The translations under genes were made by a program, and so were the position numbers. Shown piece after piece: positions 9,744 to 19,941 of a stretch of 64,000 nt of DNA. Position 1 is the first letter of the stretch. Every line of letters begins with the position of its first letter. Origin of the DNA: Tolypothrix bouteillei VB521301 (GTDB lineage Bacteria; Cyanobacteriota; Cyanobacteriia; Cyanobacteriales; Nostocaceae); contig NZ_JHEG04000001.1 in the NCBI RefSeq assembly GCF_000760695.4, forward strand, positions 2,501,578-2,565,577, in the 5' to 3' direction. Under the pieces are notes generated by a model. It worked only from the letters and a program-made list of their open reading frames with translations, was not told where the DNA came from and made no database searches.

Positions 9744-9816
9744 ATTTTCAGGATTTTTAAGTTTAAAAATAACCTTAAAAATTCTGTAGAAAATAATTTT
9801 TTTTAGTCCTGAAAAT
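9744..9816. repeat. Long-loop inverted repeat after the first wzt
   Basis: ATTTTCAGGA (9744-9753) pairs perfectly with TCCTGAAAAT (9807-9816). TTTTTAAG and CTTAAAAA arms lie inside it. The AT-rich nested hairpin follows the wzt stop and could be a terminator, though no clean T tract after a GC stem is present. Confidence 0.4.
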
Positions 9817-9894
9817 TTCAATTCAAAAATTAGATTTTGTCATTTTTAGCTATTCTCTACAACGGATTAACTATTTTCAAATTACTAAGTAGCT

Positions 9895-10863
9895 ATGTCT
9901 CTCTCAACTCCAGTCGTTTTCATAATTTTTAATCGTCCCGACCTGACAGATATTGTATTTAAAAAAATTGCTGAAGCTCAACCGAAAAAGCTTTTAGTTA
10001 TTGCAGATGGTCCCCGCTCTCCTGAAGAAGCTGAAAAATGTAGTAAAACCAGAGAAATTATTCAAAAAATAGATTGGGATTGTGATGTTTTAACTAATTT
10101 CTCAGACAAGAATTTAGGATGCAGAGAGCGAATAGTAAGTGGATTAAACTGGGTATTCTCGCTTGTTGAAGAAGCAATTATTTTAGAAGATGACTGTCTT
10201 CCGGCACCTTCTTTCTTTACTTTTTGTCAGGATTTACTTGAATACTATCGACATGACAAAAGAATAATGATGATTAGTGGAGATAATTTTCAACTAGGAC
10301 AAAGTAGAACTAACTATAGCTATTACTTTTCAAAATATGCTCATATATGGGGTTGGGCAACTTGGAGAAGAGCTTGGCATTACTACGATGCTAATATGGA
10401 AACATGGCCGGAGTCTAGGGAAGCAATAAGCGCTCTAATAGAAGATAACTATGAAAAAAAGTTTTGGATCGACATATTTGAGCATGTATTTAATCGTAGG
10501 CAAGATTGGGATTGGCAATGGGCTTATGCCTGTTTAACCCAAAATGGTCTGTCAGTGATGCCTAACGTAAACCTAATATCAAATCTTGGTTTTAGAGAGG
10601 ATGCAACACAAGCTCTTCATAAAAGTCCTTGGGCAAAACTACCAGTAGATGATATTTGGACAATAAAGCATCCACCTAACGTGATTAGAAATGTCACTGC
10701 TGACAAATACACATTTGATTATCACTATGAAGGTAATGATATGAGAAAACGCGATACTATTCAATGGAAGATTTATAATTATTTTGCGATCCTTTTAGAA
10801 AAAATTAAAAGAAAATTTTTTAACGTTATGTCTAAAATTTATGTCGGAAAATTAGGATATTAA
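9895..10863 (+). CDS. GT2-like nucleotide-sugar transferase (HlpA-like)
   Basis: 322 residues. Begins with PVVFIIFNRPDLT and has LLVIADGPR, AIILEDDCLPAPSF (DxD-like acidic motif near residue 100), WGWATWRRAW and the DWDWQWAYACL block. These features mark the GT2-related group often annotated as hemolytic protein HlpA-like glycosyltransferases. It probably transfers a sugar in this polysaccharide pathway. The gene is A+T rich compared with the wzt before it and stands between that gene and a damaged methyltransferase, which may reflect transfer of a small cassette. Confidence 0.8.
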   Translation: MSLSTPVVFIIFNRPDLTDIVFKKIAEAQPKKLLVIADGPRSPEEAEKCSKTREIIQKIDWDCDVLTNFSDKNLGCRERIVSGLNWVFSLVEEAIILEDDCLPAPSFFTFCQDLLEYYRHDKRIMMISGDNFQLGQSRTNYSYYFSKYAHIWGWATWRRAWHYYDANMETWPESREAISALIEDNYEKKFWIDIFEHVFNRRQDWDWQWAYACLTQNGLSVMPNVNLISNLGFREDATQALHKSPWAKLPVDDIWTIKHPPNVIRNVTADKYTFDYHYEGNDMRKRDTIQWKIYNYFAILLEKIKRKFFNVMSKIYVGKLGY

Positions 10864-10894
10864 TTTCATTAGCCGTTATTGGAGTCAGTATAAA

Positions 10895-11395
10895 ATGAAT
10901 AATCTTTATACAATTGAAAATGCAGAAAAATTTAATTGGTCTTCTGTTAGCGGTCAATTAAATCCAGAACGCGTGTCTCATCTGGACAAGTATTTAATAG
11001 GTAAAAAGATTTTAGATGCTGGTTGTGGTGGAGGTGCATATGTAGAATTTTTGTCTCAAAAGAATTTAGAAGTAACAGGTGTTGATAAATATGAGCATTT
11101 TTTGCAGGTAGCACGACAAAAAGGAAAATTAGGTACTTACATTCAAGCTGATATCACTAATCTTCCTTTCCCTGACAAAGTGTTTGATTGTACCTACTGC
11201 TATGATGTTTTAGAACATATAGATGACCAAGCTGCTATAAAAGAATTGATTAGAGTAACTTCTAAAAGACTGATTGTTGCAGTACCACAAGAAGATGAAA
11301 TAATGAAAAAGTTTAACTTAACATTCTTGCACTATCAAGATAAAACTCACTTAAGAAACTACACAGAAAATTCATTAAAAATCTTTTTTAAGTAA
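10895..11395 (+). CDS. Class I SAM-dependent methyltransferase, cut short by an in-frame stop
   Basis: 166 residues. Motif I LDAGCGGGAYVEFL (SAM binding), acidic VDKYEHFL, and DCTYCYDVLEHIDDQ for motif IV/post-motif region show a Methyltransf_11-type fold. The TAA at 11393-11395 is followed in the same frame by about 39 further codons with protein-like content (WLYKDKYFSELFVPTQ...) up to a second TAA at 11513-11515. The full frame would encode ~206 residues, closer to the family size. The gene may be a recent pseudogene or may still work without the C-terminal strand. It could methylate a sugar of the nearby glycan. Confidence 0.75.
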   Translation: MNNLYTIENAEKFNWSSVSGQLNPERVSHLDKYLIGKKILDAGCGGGAYVEFLSQKNLEVTGVDKYEHFLQVARQKGKLGTYIQADITNLPFPDKVFDCTYCYDVLEHIDDQAAIKELIRVTSKRLIVAVPQEDEIMKKFNLTFLHYQDKTHLRNYTENSLKIFFK

Positions 11396-11604
11396 TGGTT
11401 GTACAAAGATAAATATTTTTCAGAACTGTTTGTTCCAACTCAAGGACTTGTTAACGAGATGATATTAAAACCAAATACAACTCATTTGAGGCATTTGTAT
11501 AAAAATAATTTATAAAATACTTCTTACTATACTAGAAAAAGTTTCATATAGAAAAATACCTACTGGCTTGGTAGCTGTTGTCGATCTGTAATTGTTAATA
11601 ACTT

Positions 11605-12915
11605 ATGAAAGTTTTATACAACATAACTCTGCTGGGTGCAGGGTATTACTATCCTCTCTCTCGCACGGGAATTTTTAGAGTTATTGAGAATCTAGCTTAT
11701 GGTCTAAAAAATTCAAATGAGTGCGATTTAATTTTCTGCTCCCAAGGGTCTCCTCAGATATTATTCGATGTTCTCGACTACTTACAATCGAATTCAGAAC
11801 TAGCAGGAGTACCAATAGGTTACCAGAGCAAAGATTTGAAATTTAGGCGATTGTTACAAAATGTTTATCATCCACTCAATCAAAAGCTGGACAATCTTCC
11901 ACTGACACAAAAATTATTGCCTGATATATTAGTGCTTAGGACGATCAGAAAAGTTTTGACTTATGTAACGCAAACTGCAAACTCTTTGTATAAACCAATC
12001 TCATGGCATAACCTTGCTGAAGCAGATATATATCATTCACCTTATGAGCCAATTCCAGATGACATAAGAAAAGCAGCAACTCCCATACAGAAGTTTCTGA
12101 CAGTACACGACCTGATTCCAATTATACATCCGGAATTTTTTGACTTACAGGATAACGATACAGTTGAAAGAGCTATATCAAGTTTAGATCCTGAGTCTTG
12201 GGTATTATGTGTTTCTCAATCGACTAAAGATGACTTATGCAATTACTCAAGCATTATCGATCCTTCTAGAGTTTTTGTCACACATCTAGCAGCATCAAAA
12301 CTTTTCTATCCCTGCTTGGATTCCCAACACATTAAAGCCACTTGCAGTAAATATAACATACCAAACGCACCCTATATACTCAGTTTAAGTACCTTGGAAC
12401 CCCGGAAAAATATTGACCTGACCATTCGATGTTTTCTTCAGCTCATTCAGCAAGAAAAGATTCAAGATTTAAATCTCGTGTTAGTTGGGGCAAAAGGTTG
12501 GAAGTATGACAAAATTTTTGCGGAAATCTCTAAAAACCCTGTCTTAAAAGACCGCATTATTACCACAGGCTACGTTGCTGATGAAGACTTGGCGGCTCTC
12601 TATAGTGGTGCGATCGCTTTTGTTTATCCCTCATTCTATGAAGGATTTGGTCTACCTCCCTTGGAAGCCATGCAATGTGGTGTTCCTGTCATTACCTCCA
12701 ATACCTCTTCGTTACCTGAAGTGGTTGGTGATGCGGGAATCACCCTTGACCCCAAAGACGCTGATGGGCTCTGTCATAGCTTGCTTGAACTTTACAACCA
12801 GCCCGGATTGCGAAAGTCCATGTCATACAAATCTCTGGAGCAGGCAAAAAAATTTAGTTGGGAAAAATGTACTCAACAAACACTTGCTGCTTACAAAACC
12901 GCTCTATCCGCTTAA
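11605..12915 (+). CDS. Family 4 glycosyltransferase, copy B
   Basis: 436 residues. Same architecture as the gene at 5658: [11 protein letters not shown] start, [54 protein letters not shown]. After about residue 240 the protein differs from copy A at only a few positions and the DNA is almost identical, including third codon positions, whereas the first 230 residues differ much more. This unequal pattern is best explained by gene conversion of the donor-sugar-binding half, keeping donor specificity while the acceptor half diverges. Confidence 0.9.
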   Translation: MKVLYNITLLGAGYYYPLSRTGIFRVIENLAYGLKNSNECDLIFCSQGSPQILFDVLDYLQSNSELAGVPIGYQSKDLKFRRLLQNVYHPLNQKLDNLPLTQKLLPDILVLRTIRKVLTYVTQTANSLYKPISWHNLAEADIYHSPYEPIPDDIRKAATPIQKFLTVHDLIPIIHPEFFDLQDNDTVERAISSLDPESWVLCVSQSTKDDLCNYSSIIDPSRVFVTHLAASKLFYPCLDSQHIKATCSKYNIPNAPYILSLSTLEPRKNIDLTIRCFLQLIQQEKIQDLNLVLVGAKGWKYDKIFAEISKNPVLKDRIITTGYVADEDLAALYSGAIAFVYPSFYEGFGLPPLEAMQCGVPVITSNTSSLPEVVGDAGITLDPKDADGLCHSLLELYNQPGLRKSMSYKSLEQAKKFSWEKCTQQTLAAYKTALSA

Positions 12916-12951
12916 GTTTTCAACTGCCATGAATATTTGAAATAGAAAATA

Positions 12952-14229
12952 ATGAAAATTCTTTACGATATATCATTACTTGGAATAGGCCATTACGATC
13001 CTGTCAATCGAACCGGAACGTTTAGAGTTGTTGAAAATATGGCATGCGGGCTGGCAAGTTTAAAAGACATCAATTTAAAATTTTGTGTCAGTCAAAATTT
13101 ACCAGTGCTGGTAGAATGCCTGGATTATTTGACATATAATAAAAAACTCTTAAAAAAAACTCTTGCCTATTCAAAGCCACAAGAATTTATTGCGAGACAA
13201 CTGTACAACTATAATATTAAGCTGAGTAAATCACACGATACACTACCGCTTAAAGTTCTCAAAAAATTTTATAGAATAGCCAATAGACTAGCTGAAAAAC
13301 ACATACATCCCCTCAATGCTAAACTTTTACAAAATGCAGATGTTTTTCACTCTCCTTGCTTTGCCCTAACTTCTCAAGTAAAAGAATCTAAAAATGTTAA
13401 AAAGTTTTTGACAGTTCACGATTTAATCCCCATTTTATATCCAAATTTATTTGAACACAATAATGAGGAATATTTAAAGAAAATCTTAAACAGTATTGAT
13501 TCTGAAGATTATGTGACTTGTGTATCAAACTCAACCAAGAATGATTTATGTAACTATTTAAAAAACATTGACCCCGAACGAGTATTTGTGACCCATTTGG
13601 CTGCTGCACCTGATGTTTTCTATCCTTGTTCGAATTCAGAAAAACTTGTCGGTATCCGCAATAAATATCATATTCCTAATGCTGCGTACATTCTCAGCCT
13701 CTGTACTTTAGAACCTCGAAAAAATATTGACCACGTTATTCGCTGTTTTGCAAAGCTGATTCAAGAACAAAATATTAAAGATCTATATCTTATCTTAGTA
13801 GGTACTAAAGGGTGGAGTTACAACAAGATTTTTGAAGAAGTTGCCAACTTTCCTTTAGCAAAGGAACGTGTCATTCTAACTGGATATGTAGCTGATGAAG
13901 ACCTAGCTGCACTTTACAGTGGCGCACTTGCTTTCACGTACCTTTCTTTTTACGAAGGATTTGGTCTACCACCACTAGAGGCTATGCAATGTGGTGTCCC
14001 AGTTATTAGTTCAAATACCTCTTCCCTACCTGAAGTTGTAGGGGATGCAGCTATTATGCTTGACCCTTTGGATGTAGATGGGCTTTGTCAGAGCATATTA
14101 GAGATCTATAACAATTCATCTTTAAGAGAAACAATGTCTTTGAAATCAATCGAGCAAGCAAAACGTTTTAGTTGGGAGAGATGCGCTCGAGAAACTGTAA
14201 AAGCTTACAAGAAAGCTGTAGCTGTTTAG
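12952..14229 (+). CDS. Family 4 glycosyltransferase, copy C
   Basis: 425 residues. Starts [17 protein letters not shown] and keeps the family motifs [57 protein letters not shown] and [18 protein letters not shown]. It is more diverged from copies A and B than they are from each other, and its codons are more A/T-ending. It begins 36 bases after copy B ends, in the same direction, consistent with tandem duplication. Donor sugar probably the same or similar as for A and B. Confidence 0.9.
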   Translation: MKILYDISLLGIGHYDPVNRTGTFRVVENMACGLASLKDINLKFCVSQNLPVLVECLDYLTYNKKLLKKTLAYSKPQEFIARQLYNYNIKLSKSHDTLPLKVLKKFYRIANRLAEKHIHPLNAKLLQNADVFHSPCFALTSQVKESKNVKKFLTVHDLIPILYPNLFEHNNEEYLKKILNSIDSEDYVTCVSNSTKNDLCNYLKNIDPERVFVTHLAAAPDVFYPCSNSEKLVGIRNKYHIPNAAYILSLCTLEPRKNIDHVIRCFAKLIQEQNIKDLYLILVGTKGWSYNKIFEEVANFPLAKERVILTGYVADEDLAALYSGALAFTYLSFYEGFGLPPLEAMQCGVPVISSNTSSLPEVVGDAAIMLDPLDVDGLCQSILEIYNNSSLRETMSLKSIEQAKRFSWERCARETVKAYKKAVAV

Positions 14230-14285
14230 ATTATATTAGTTAACTCATCTAGGCAAACAAGTTTCTTTAAATTTTAGGAGTTAAG

Positions 14286-15573
14286 ATGACAATTCGAGTA
14301 GCTTATGACATAACTTGCTTGTTGATTGAAGCAAAACACATCGATAGGAAGAGTGGAGTTTACAGAGTTACTGAAGAGGTAATGGATGAACTCAATAAAA
14401 GAGATGATATTGAACTATCATTAGTCAAAATATGTGCGGATAATTCTTTATTTAATGCTCTTGATTTTTCTTGTTATTTAAAAAATGAACCTTATTTAAA
14501 TACCTATAAAACGACCGATCTTTTGAAGAGCCTACAATTTATTGAAGTCTCACGACGAAATATATCCCATTTTTCGTCTGAAGAATTTCAAAGAATGCCA
14601 AAGTTTTACCAAAAGCCATCATCATTAGAGGAATTTTAAACTTCTAAGAAAGTTTGATGCATATATTTCTTTTGATAAGAATAACTTTGATATTATTCAT
14701 TCCCCTTATCATAAATTACCTTCTGAAGAATTGACTAAAGGTGTACCTAGAGTTATTACTGTCCATGACATTATTCCCATCATTATGCCTGAAATGGTCA
14801 ATCCAATTCTCATTCCTTATTTTCAGGAAGTCCTTAACAGTATAAACCACCATCAAGATTGGGTCGTATGTAACTCTGAATACACCAAGCAAGAGTTTTG
14901 CGAATACACGGGAATGCCACTTGAACGCACGTTCGTCACTCCACTAGCGGCGACCGATCGCTTTTATCGAGTGACTGACTCTGCTCGGATAGATACCGCT
15001 CGTCAGCGCTATGGTATTCCTGATGGTGATTACTTTTTAAGTCTTGGGACTCAACTCGAACCTCGCAAAAATCTAGCTCATCTAATTCGTTGTTTCTTGC
15101 GGTTATTATCCGAGCAACCCAATCTCAATATTAATTTGGTTTTAGTCGGCTCGCAACGCTTTCAATCTGTTGAAACTATCGATCGCCTTTTTCCTCAATT
15201 CAGTTCCAGAGTGCTGTTTACTGGATACGTTGCTGATGAAGATTTAAGCGCCATCTATAGCGGTGCGACGGCTTTTATTTACCCTTCTCTTTACGAAGGT
15301 TTTGGTTTACCTCTCTTAGAAGCCATGCGCTGCGGTACTCCTGTTATCGCTTCCAATACAACATCCTTACCAGAGGTTGTAGGTGATGCAGGTATCTTGG
15401 TCGATCCAAAAGATGAAGATGCTCTTTGTCAGGCGATGCTCGACTTGCTGAGAGACAGTCACTTAGTTCAAGAACTCCGTCAAAAAGGTTTTGCGCGATC
15501 GCAAAATTTTAGTTGGTCAAAATGTGCTGCTGATACCGCAAAAGTCTATAAACGAATTGTCAACCATCAATGA
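14286..15573 (+). pseudogene. Family 4 glycosyltransferase, copy D, broken by a +1 frameshift
   Basis: The first frame (14286-14639, 117 residues, SD-like AGGAG at 14276) codes for a GT4 N-terminal start (MTIRVAYDITCLLIE, SGVYRVTEEVM) and stops. From 14629 another frame codes for the rest ([52 protein letters not shown]) to 15573. Removing one T from TTTT at 14634-14637 joins them as EEFKLLRKFDAY, giving ~428 residues, the length of copies A-C. A separate start inside the second part (TTG 14731) would lack the acceptor domain. The 5' third is A+T rich and the 3' part less so, hinting at a mosaic gene. A sequencing error in the run is also possible. Confidence 0.85.
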
Positions 15574-15809
15574 TTTAATTTAATATAAGACACAGATATG
15601 AAACTGAACGTGTTTAAGTTGTGTTTGAATTAAAGTTCAATAAATCCTATCGGTGCTATCACACCTGTTGATAACGGTGAACAATTTATAGAGATATACA
15701 TCAAAAATATTATCACTCAAGTATATCTCAATGCAAACACATTTTTGTAGGTGGAGGTTTAAAAGACAGAACCGTAAAAATTTTCATTTCATATAGGGCT
15801 TTATCAAAT

Positions 15810-16760
15810 ATGTCTGTCAACCCAAAAGTATCTATTATCACTCCTGCTTACAACACCAGTCGCTATATAAAAAAAGCAATAGAATCAGCCTTAGCTCAAG
15901 TCGAGCAGAATATTGAAGTGATTGTAGTAGATGATGCTTCCACGGACAATACAGTAGAAGTTGTCAGTAGCTTTTCCGATCCTCGCATCAAACTTTTAGT
16001 AAATGAATCACATCAGGGACCGAGCTACTCCAGAAATCGTGCATTAAAAGAGGCAAAAGGTGAATGGATTGCCTTACTTGATTCTGATGATTGGTATGCG
16101 CCCAAAAGATTGGAAAGGCTTTTACAGGTAGCTGAGAAGGAAAATGCTGACTTTGTTGCTGATGATTTGTATTTAATTCCAGAAGGGGAAGATACTCCTT
16201 GGAGCATAACAGTTTTTCAAAAAAATAGAATACACTTAGACAAGCCGAAACAAATCGATCTGATTTACTTTGTAGAGCGATACCTTAGTATTACAAAACC
16301 TCTCATCAAGCTAAACTTTCTAATTCAGCAAAATCTAAAATTTAATGAATCTTTGAAATACGAAGAAGATTTCGTTCTCTTTTTCTTCTGTCTGTTAAAG
16401 GGTTGTCGTTTTATTATACTACCAGAACCCTATTATTTCTATCAAATCCGTATTAACTCCTTAATGAAGGAATACGTTGATTTCTACGAGCAAGCCTGTA
16501 AAACAAATTTGTCTCTTTTACAGCAAGAGTTTACTCAAGAAAACCCACAACTAAAACGGACTTTATTAAAACGTTTGAAAACTATGAAGCAAATTAGAGC
16601 TTTTTACCGAGTCAGACAGGCATTTAAAGAAGGTGGATTTTTAACTGCATTGATTAAGGCTATACTAAACCCTAATTTTTTACCTGTGCTATGGGAAAAG
16701 TTACCAGGAATGTTTAGATACTACTTTTTCTATCGCTGGAATACCAATTTATCTAAGTAG
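15810..16760 (+). CDS. Family 2 glycosyltransferase
   Basis: 316 residues. GT2 motifs: VSIITPAYNTSRYI at 6-19, VVVDDASTDNT, and the metal-binding LLDSDDWYAPKRL near residue 90. The region around residues 180-195 (KYEEDFVLFFFCLL) supplies the usual ED pair. The C-terminal ~90 residues are basic and hydrophobic. It is not close to the 1220/3669 pair. The 236-base gap before it shows no gene I can support. Confidence 0.88.
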   Translation: MSVNPKVSIITPAYNTSRYIKKAIESALAQVEQNIEVIVVDDASTDNTVEVVSSFSDPRIKLLVNESHQGPSYSRNRALKEAKGEWIALLDSDDWYAPKRLERLLQVAEKENADFVADDLYLIPEGEDTPWSITVFQKNRIHLDKPKQIDLIYFVERYLSITKPLIKLNFLIQQNLKFNESLKYEEDFVLFFFCLLKGCRFIILPEPYYFYQIRINSLMKEYVDFYEQACKTNLSLLQQEFTQENPQLKRTLLKRLKTMKQIRAFYRVRQAFKEGGFLTALIKAILNPNFLPVLWEKLPGMFRYYFFYRWNTNLSK

Positions 16761-16825
16761 TACAAATCCTCTCTTCCCACAATTCCGTCTCGAATTTCCT
16801 ACATTAAGTAAAAGGAAGGAAGCCC

Positions 16826-18646
16826 ATGCAGGTTATTAGTCGAGTTCAATTTCCTCAAACAGTTGAAACATCTGACTTATACTTCAAGCTCGATACACAC
16901 ACATCCATCAATCTTTCTACTGGAGAAAATCTCATTACTCTACGTAAAGGCAGTGTTCTATCTTTTAACACTTACTTTAACTCAATTTACGAAAAATTCT
17001 ACACAAAATATACAAATCTTAGTTTACTCTATTACTTACTAAAACTCGAAGGTGATTTTGAGATTCTTGCTTATCGAGAAACAGATGCAAATACCCAAGA
17101 AGTCATCTTAAATGAAAAAATTGAGCGCTGTCAACTATCAGAAAGCGTAAAAATATTACTGCCAGAACTCAAACCGAACCAAGAAGCCGCTCGAATTTAT
17201 CTAGAAATTACTTGTCTCAGCGAACGAGGTTTATTTGCTGAAGGGTTAGTTGTCACAGAACAAGAAAAGTTTAGAGATGTGTCATTGGCTATTATCACTT
17301 GTACTTTCAAAAAAGAAGTCTATGTAAAGAAAACCGTTAATACTATTCTGCAAAATAGTTTTTTAAAAGATAAAAAATTTAAAGTTTTTGTAGTCGATAA
17401 TGGAAAAACTCTAAACACTAGTGAATTTGAAGACTTTAGAGTTAGACTGATTTCCAATCGAAACGTTGGTGGAAGTGGTGGTTTTACTAAAGGTCTCATT
17501 GAGGCGTTACAAGAAGGTAACTATACTCATTTCCTATTTATGGATGATGATATAGAGTTAGAAAGTGAATCTATTTACAGGCTTTTCACTTTGTATGAGT
17601 ATGCAAATCAAGATTTTGCAATTTCTGGTAGTATGTTGGATTTAAATAGAAAACATATTTTGTATGAAGCTGGAGCAATATATAATAAATCCATCAATCA
17701 CAAAGGAAAAATTGAACAAAATCAATACACCGGTTATCCTTTAAAGCACGACCTAGATTTACGCACCACTAAAACCCTAAATGCCCTTTTGTCAGAAGAC
17801 AACATAGATTATGGAGGATTTTGGTTTTTTGCTTTTTCTAAGGAAATCGTTGAAAAAATTGGATTACCTCTGCCATTGTTTATTAAAATAGATGACATGG
17901 AATTTGGTTTAAGAATTAACGAATATTTGAAAAATGGCATAGTTGCTTTTCCTTCTATAGCAGTTTGGCACGAACCCTTTTATGCCAAAAGACCAATTTG
18001 GGATTTTTACTATTACACTCGCAATCACTTAATAGCAAATTCCATTCACAGTTCATTTGAATATATTAAGACAGTTAAAAAATTTACGCGCTGTCTGCTT
18101 TATTACTTGTTTATCTTTGATTACAACACTGCAGAAATGGTAGTCAAAGGTTTTGAAGATTACATGCAAGGTCCAAATTTCATTAGAAGTAACGACCCAG
18201 AGATCTTACATTCTCAGATTTTTGAATTTAGTAAAAGTTATAAAAATCAAACTCTACTAGATTCTAGTTCAATTATCGGAAATCATACAAGAAGTAAAAT
18301 TGGCATTCTACAGAAAGTTATTAGTTTATTAACACTCAACGGTCATTTACTACCACAGTTTCTCATTGCAGATCGAAGCACTATTATTCGAGATGGCGTG
18401 AAAGAACGTGAATCAATTTGTAAAGGATTTGCCAAAAAAAGAATTATTTATCTTTTAGAAACAAGTCCTACTTCTTATCAATACGAATTAGACCAAAAAG
18501 CAGGTCTCAATATTTTATTAAAATGGGTTAGTTTGGTTGTCAGACATTCTTCCAAATGGTCTAGTGTCAATGCAGAGTGGAAAAAAGCCTTTAGCGATTT
18601 CACCACTATGCGATTTTGGCAGAATTACCTTGAACCACAGAAGTAA
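16826..18646 (+). CDS. GlfT2-like galactofuranosyltransferase
   Basis: 606 residues. An N-terminal beta-rich domain (about 1-150) precedes a GT2 core: LAIITCTFKKEVYVKKTV, VVDNGK, NVGGSGGFTKG, FLFMDDDIELE near residue 240, then KIDDMEFGLRINEY and VWHEPFYAKRPIWDFYYY. The order beta domain, NxGGSGGF, DDD, DD.EFGLR and WHEPF is that of mycobacterial GlfT2 and related enzymes that polymerise galactofuranose from UDP-Galf. A good RBS (AAAGGAAGG) precedes ATG 16826. The next gene is glf, which makes UDP-Galf, so the context strongly supports the assignment. The C-terminal ~150 residues are less familiar. Confidence 0.88.
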   Translation: MQVISRVQFPQTVETSDLYFKLDTHTSINLSTGENLITLRKGSVLSFNTYFNSIYEKFYTKYTNLSLLYYLLKLEGDFEILAYRETDANTQEVILNEKIERCQLSESVKILLPELKPNQEAARIYLEITCLSERGLFAEGLVVTEQEKFRDVSLAIITCTFKKEVYVKKTVNTILQNSFLKDKKFKVFVVDNGKTLNTSEFEDFRVRLISNRNVGGSGGFTKGLIEALQEGNYTHFLFMDDDIELESESIYRLFTLYEYANQDFAISGSMLDLNRKHILYEAGAIYNKSINHKGKIEQNQYTGYPLKHDLDLRTTKTLNALLSEDNIDYGGFWFFAFSKEIVEKIGLPLPLFIKIDDMEFGLRINEYLKNGIVAFPSIAVWHEPFYAKRPIWDFYYYTRNHLIANSIHSSFEYIKTVKKFTRCLLYYLFIFDYNTAEMVVKGFEDYMQGPNFIRSNDPEILHSQIFEFSKSYKNQTLLDSSSIIGNHTRSKIGILQKVISLLTLNGHLLPQFLIADRSTIIRDGVKERESICKGFAKKRIIYLLETSPTSYQYELDQKAGLNILLKWVSLVVRHSSKWSSVNAEWKKAFSDFTTMRFWQNYLEPQK

Positions 18647-18702
18647 TACGATTTGGGATTTTAAATTTTGAATTCATCCAAATTAAGACAAGGAGAGATG
18701 CT

Positions 18703-19848
18703 ATGAGAGTAGATTGGTTGGTTGTGGGGGCTGGATATTCTGCGTGTGTTCTTGCTGAAAGAATTGCTAACGAGTTAGGACAACGAGTCCTGATTGTAGA
18801 AAAACGAGACCATATCGGTGGTAATGCTTATGACTATTACAACGAACATGGCATTTTGGTACACAAATACGGTCCTCATATTTTTCACACAAAATCTAAG
18901 AAAGTCTGGGATTATCTCTCTGAGTTCACTGAATGGCGACCTTATTACCACCACGTACTTGCTGTTGTGGAAGGTAAGAAAGTTCCCTTACCCTTTAATT
19001 TAAATACGCTCTACGCTCTCTTTCCTCCTCGCTACGCTGAAAAGTTAGAGGAACAGCTTTTAGAACACTTTGGTTTTGGAGTCAAAGTGCCAATTCTTAA
19101 GTTGCGGGAAACGGCTATTGGAGATTTGGAGTTTCTTGCTAACTACATTTATGAAAATATCTTTGCTCGTTACACAGCCAAGCAGTGGGAACTCAAACCA
19201 GAAGATCTCGATCGCGGAGTTACCGGACGCGTTCCAGTTTACATCAGTCGCGACAACCGCTACTTCCAAGATCCATACCAAGCAATGCCAAAACACGGTT
19301 ACACGGAAATGTTCCGCCGCATGCTGGCTCACCCTAATATCAAGATACTTTTGAATGCCGACTATCGTGAAGTTATTAACGACATCAAATTCAACCGGAT
19401 GGTTTATACAGGTCCCATTGATACCTTCTTTGATTATATGTACGGTGAGCTACCTTACCGCAGCTTGCGCTTTCACTTTGAGACCCTAGACCAAGAGCAA
19501 TACCAAGAAGTCGGTACAGTGAACTACCCTAACGACTACGATATTACCCGTATTACCGAGCAAAAGTATTTATCGGGGCAAACGTCACCCAAAACTACAT
19601 TGGTTATGGAGTATCCTCAAGCTTATGTACCGGGTAAAAACGATCCTTATTACCCGATTCCGCGTGAGGAAAATCGCGAGCGTTATGACCTCTATCTCAA
19701 AGAAGTGCAAAAGCTCAAAGGTACAGTCATTTTTGCCGGACGGCTGGCTGAATACAAATACTATGATATGGATCAAGCAGCATTACGCGCCTTGAGCTTG
19801 TTTGAGAAAGAAGTCGCAGTTGGAGATTTAGTTGGAGTACAGGCATAA
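18703..19848 (+). CDS. glf: UDP-galactopyranose mutase
   Basis: 381 residues. FAD-binding GxGxxG-type start VVGAGYSACVLAERIA, then VEKRDHIGGNAYDYYNEHG, the Glf-specific YGPHIFHTKSKKVWDYL, ARYTAKQWELKPEDL and the C-terminal GRLAEYKYYDMDQA. Reduced FAD carries out the ring contraction UDP-Galp to UDP-Galf in the cytoplasm. A clear RBS (AAGGAGAG) lies just before ATG 18703. It follows a GlfT2-like transferase by 56 bases, so donor synthesis and use are paired. Galactofuranose in the exported glycan is the direct prediction. Confidence 0.97.
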   Translation: MRVDWLVVGAGYSACVLAERIANELGQRVLIVEKRDHIGGNAYDYYNEHGILVHKYGPHIFHTKSKKVWDYLSEFTEWRPYYHHVLAVVEGKKVPLPFNLNTLYALFPPRYAEKLEEQLLEHFGFGVKVPILKLRETAIGDLEFLANYIYENIFARYTAKQWELKPEDLDRGVTGRVPVYISRDNRYFQDPYQAMPKHGYTEMFRRMLAHPNIKILLNADYREVINDIKFNRMVYTGPIDTFFDYMYGELPYRSLRFHFETLDQEQYQEVGTVNYPNDYDITRITEQKYLSGQTSPKTTLVMEYPQAYVPGKNDPYYPIPREENRERYDLYLKEVQKLKGTVIFAGRLAEYKYYDMDQAALRALSLFEKEVAVGDLVGVQA

Positions 19849-19858
19849 CATTTAGTTT

Positions 19859-19892
19859 GTAGTAGCGCTGTCTTCGCGCTGAGTGCTACTAC
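19859..19892. repeat. GTAGTAGC/GCTACTAC inverted repeat
   Basis: Arms 19859-19866 and 19885-19892 are perfect complements around a loop containing CGCTGTCTTCGCGCTGAG. This resembles a widely dispersed hairpin repeat of Nostocales genomes. It lies between glf and the second wzt and might also act as a weak terminator. Confidence 0.55.
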
Positions 19893-19941
19893 GATCTAAG
19901 TAAACTGAATGTAGCGATTTTACTTGAGGAAGTCGATAAGC

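Noticed and set aside
15634..15750. 38-codon open frame between two glycosyltransferases
   Set aside because: No start codon, no RBS and no recognisable motif, although the composition is slightly protein-like.
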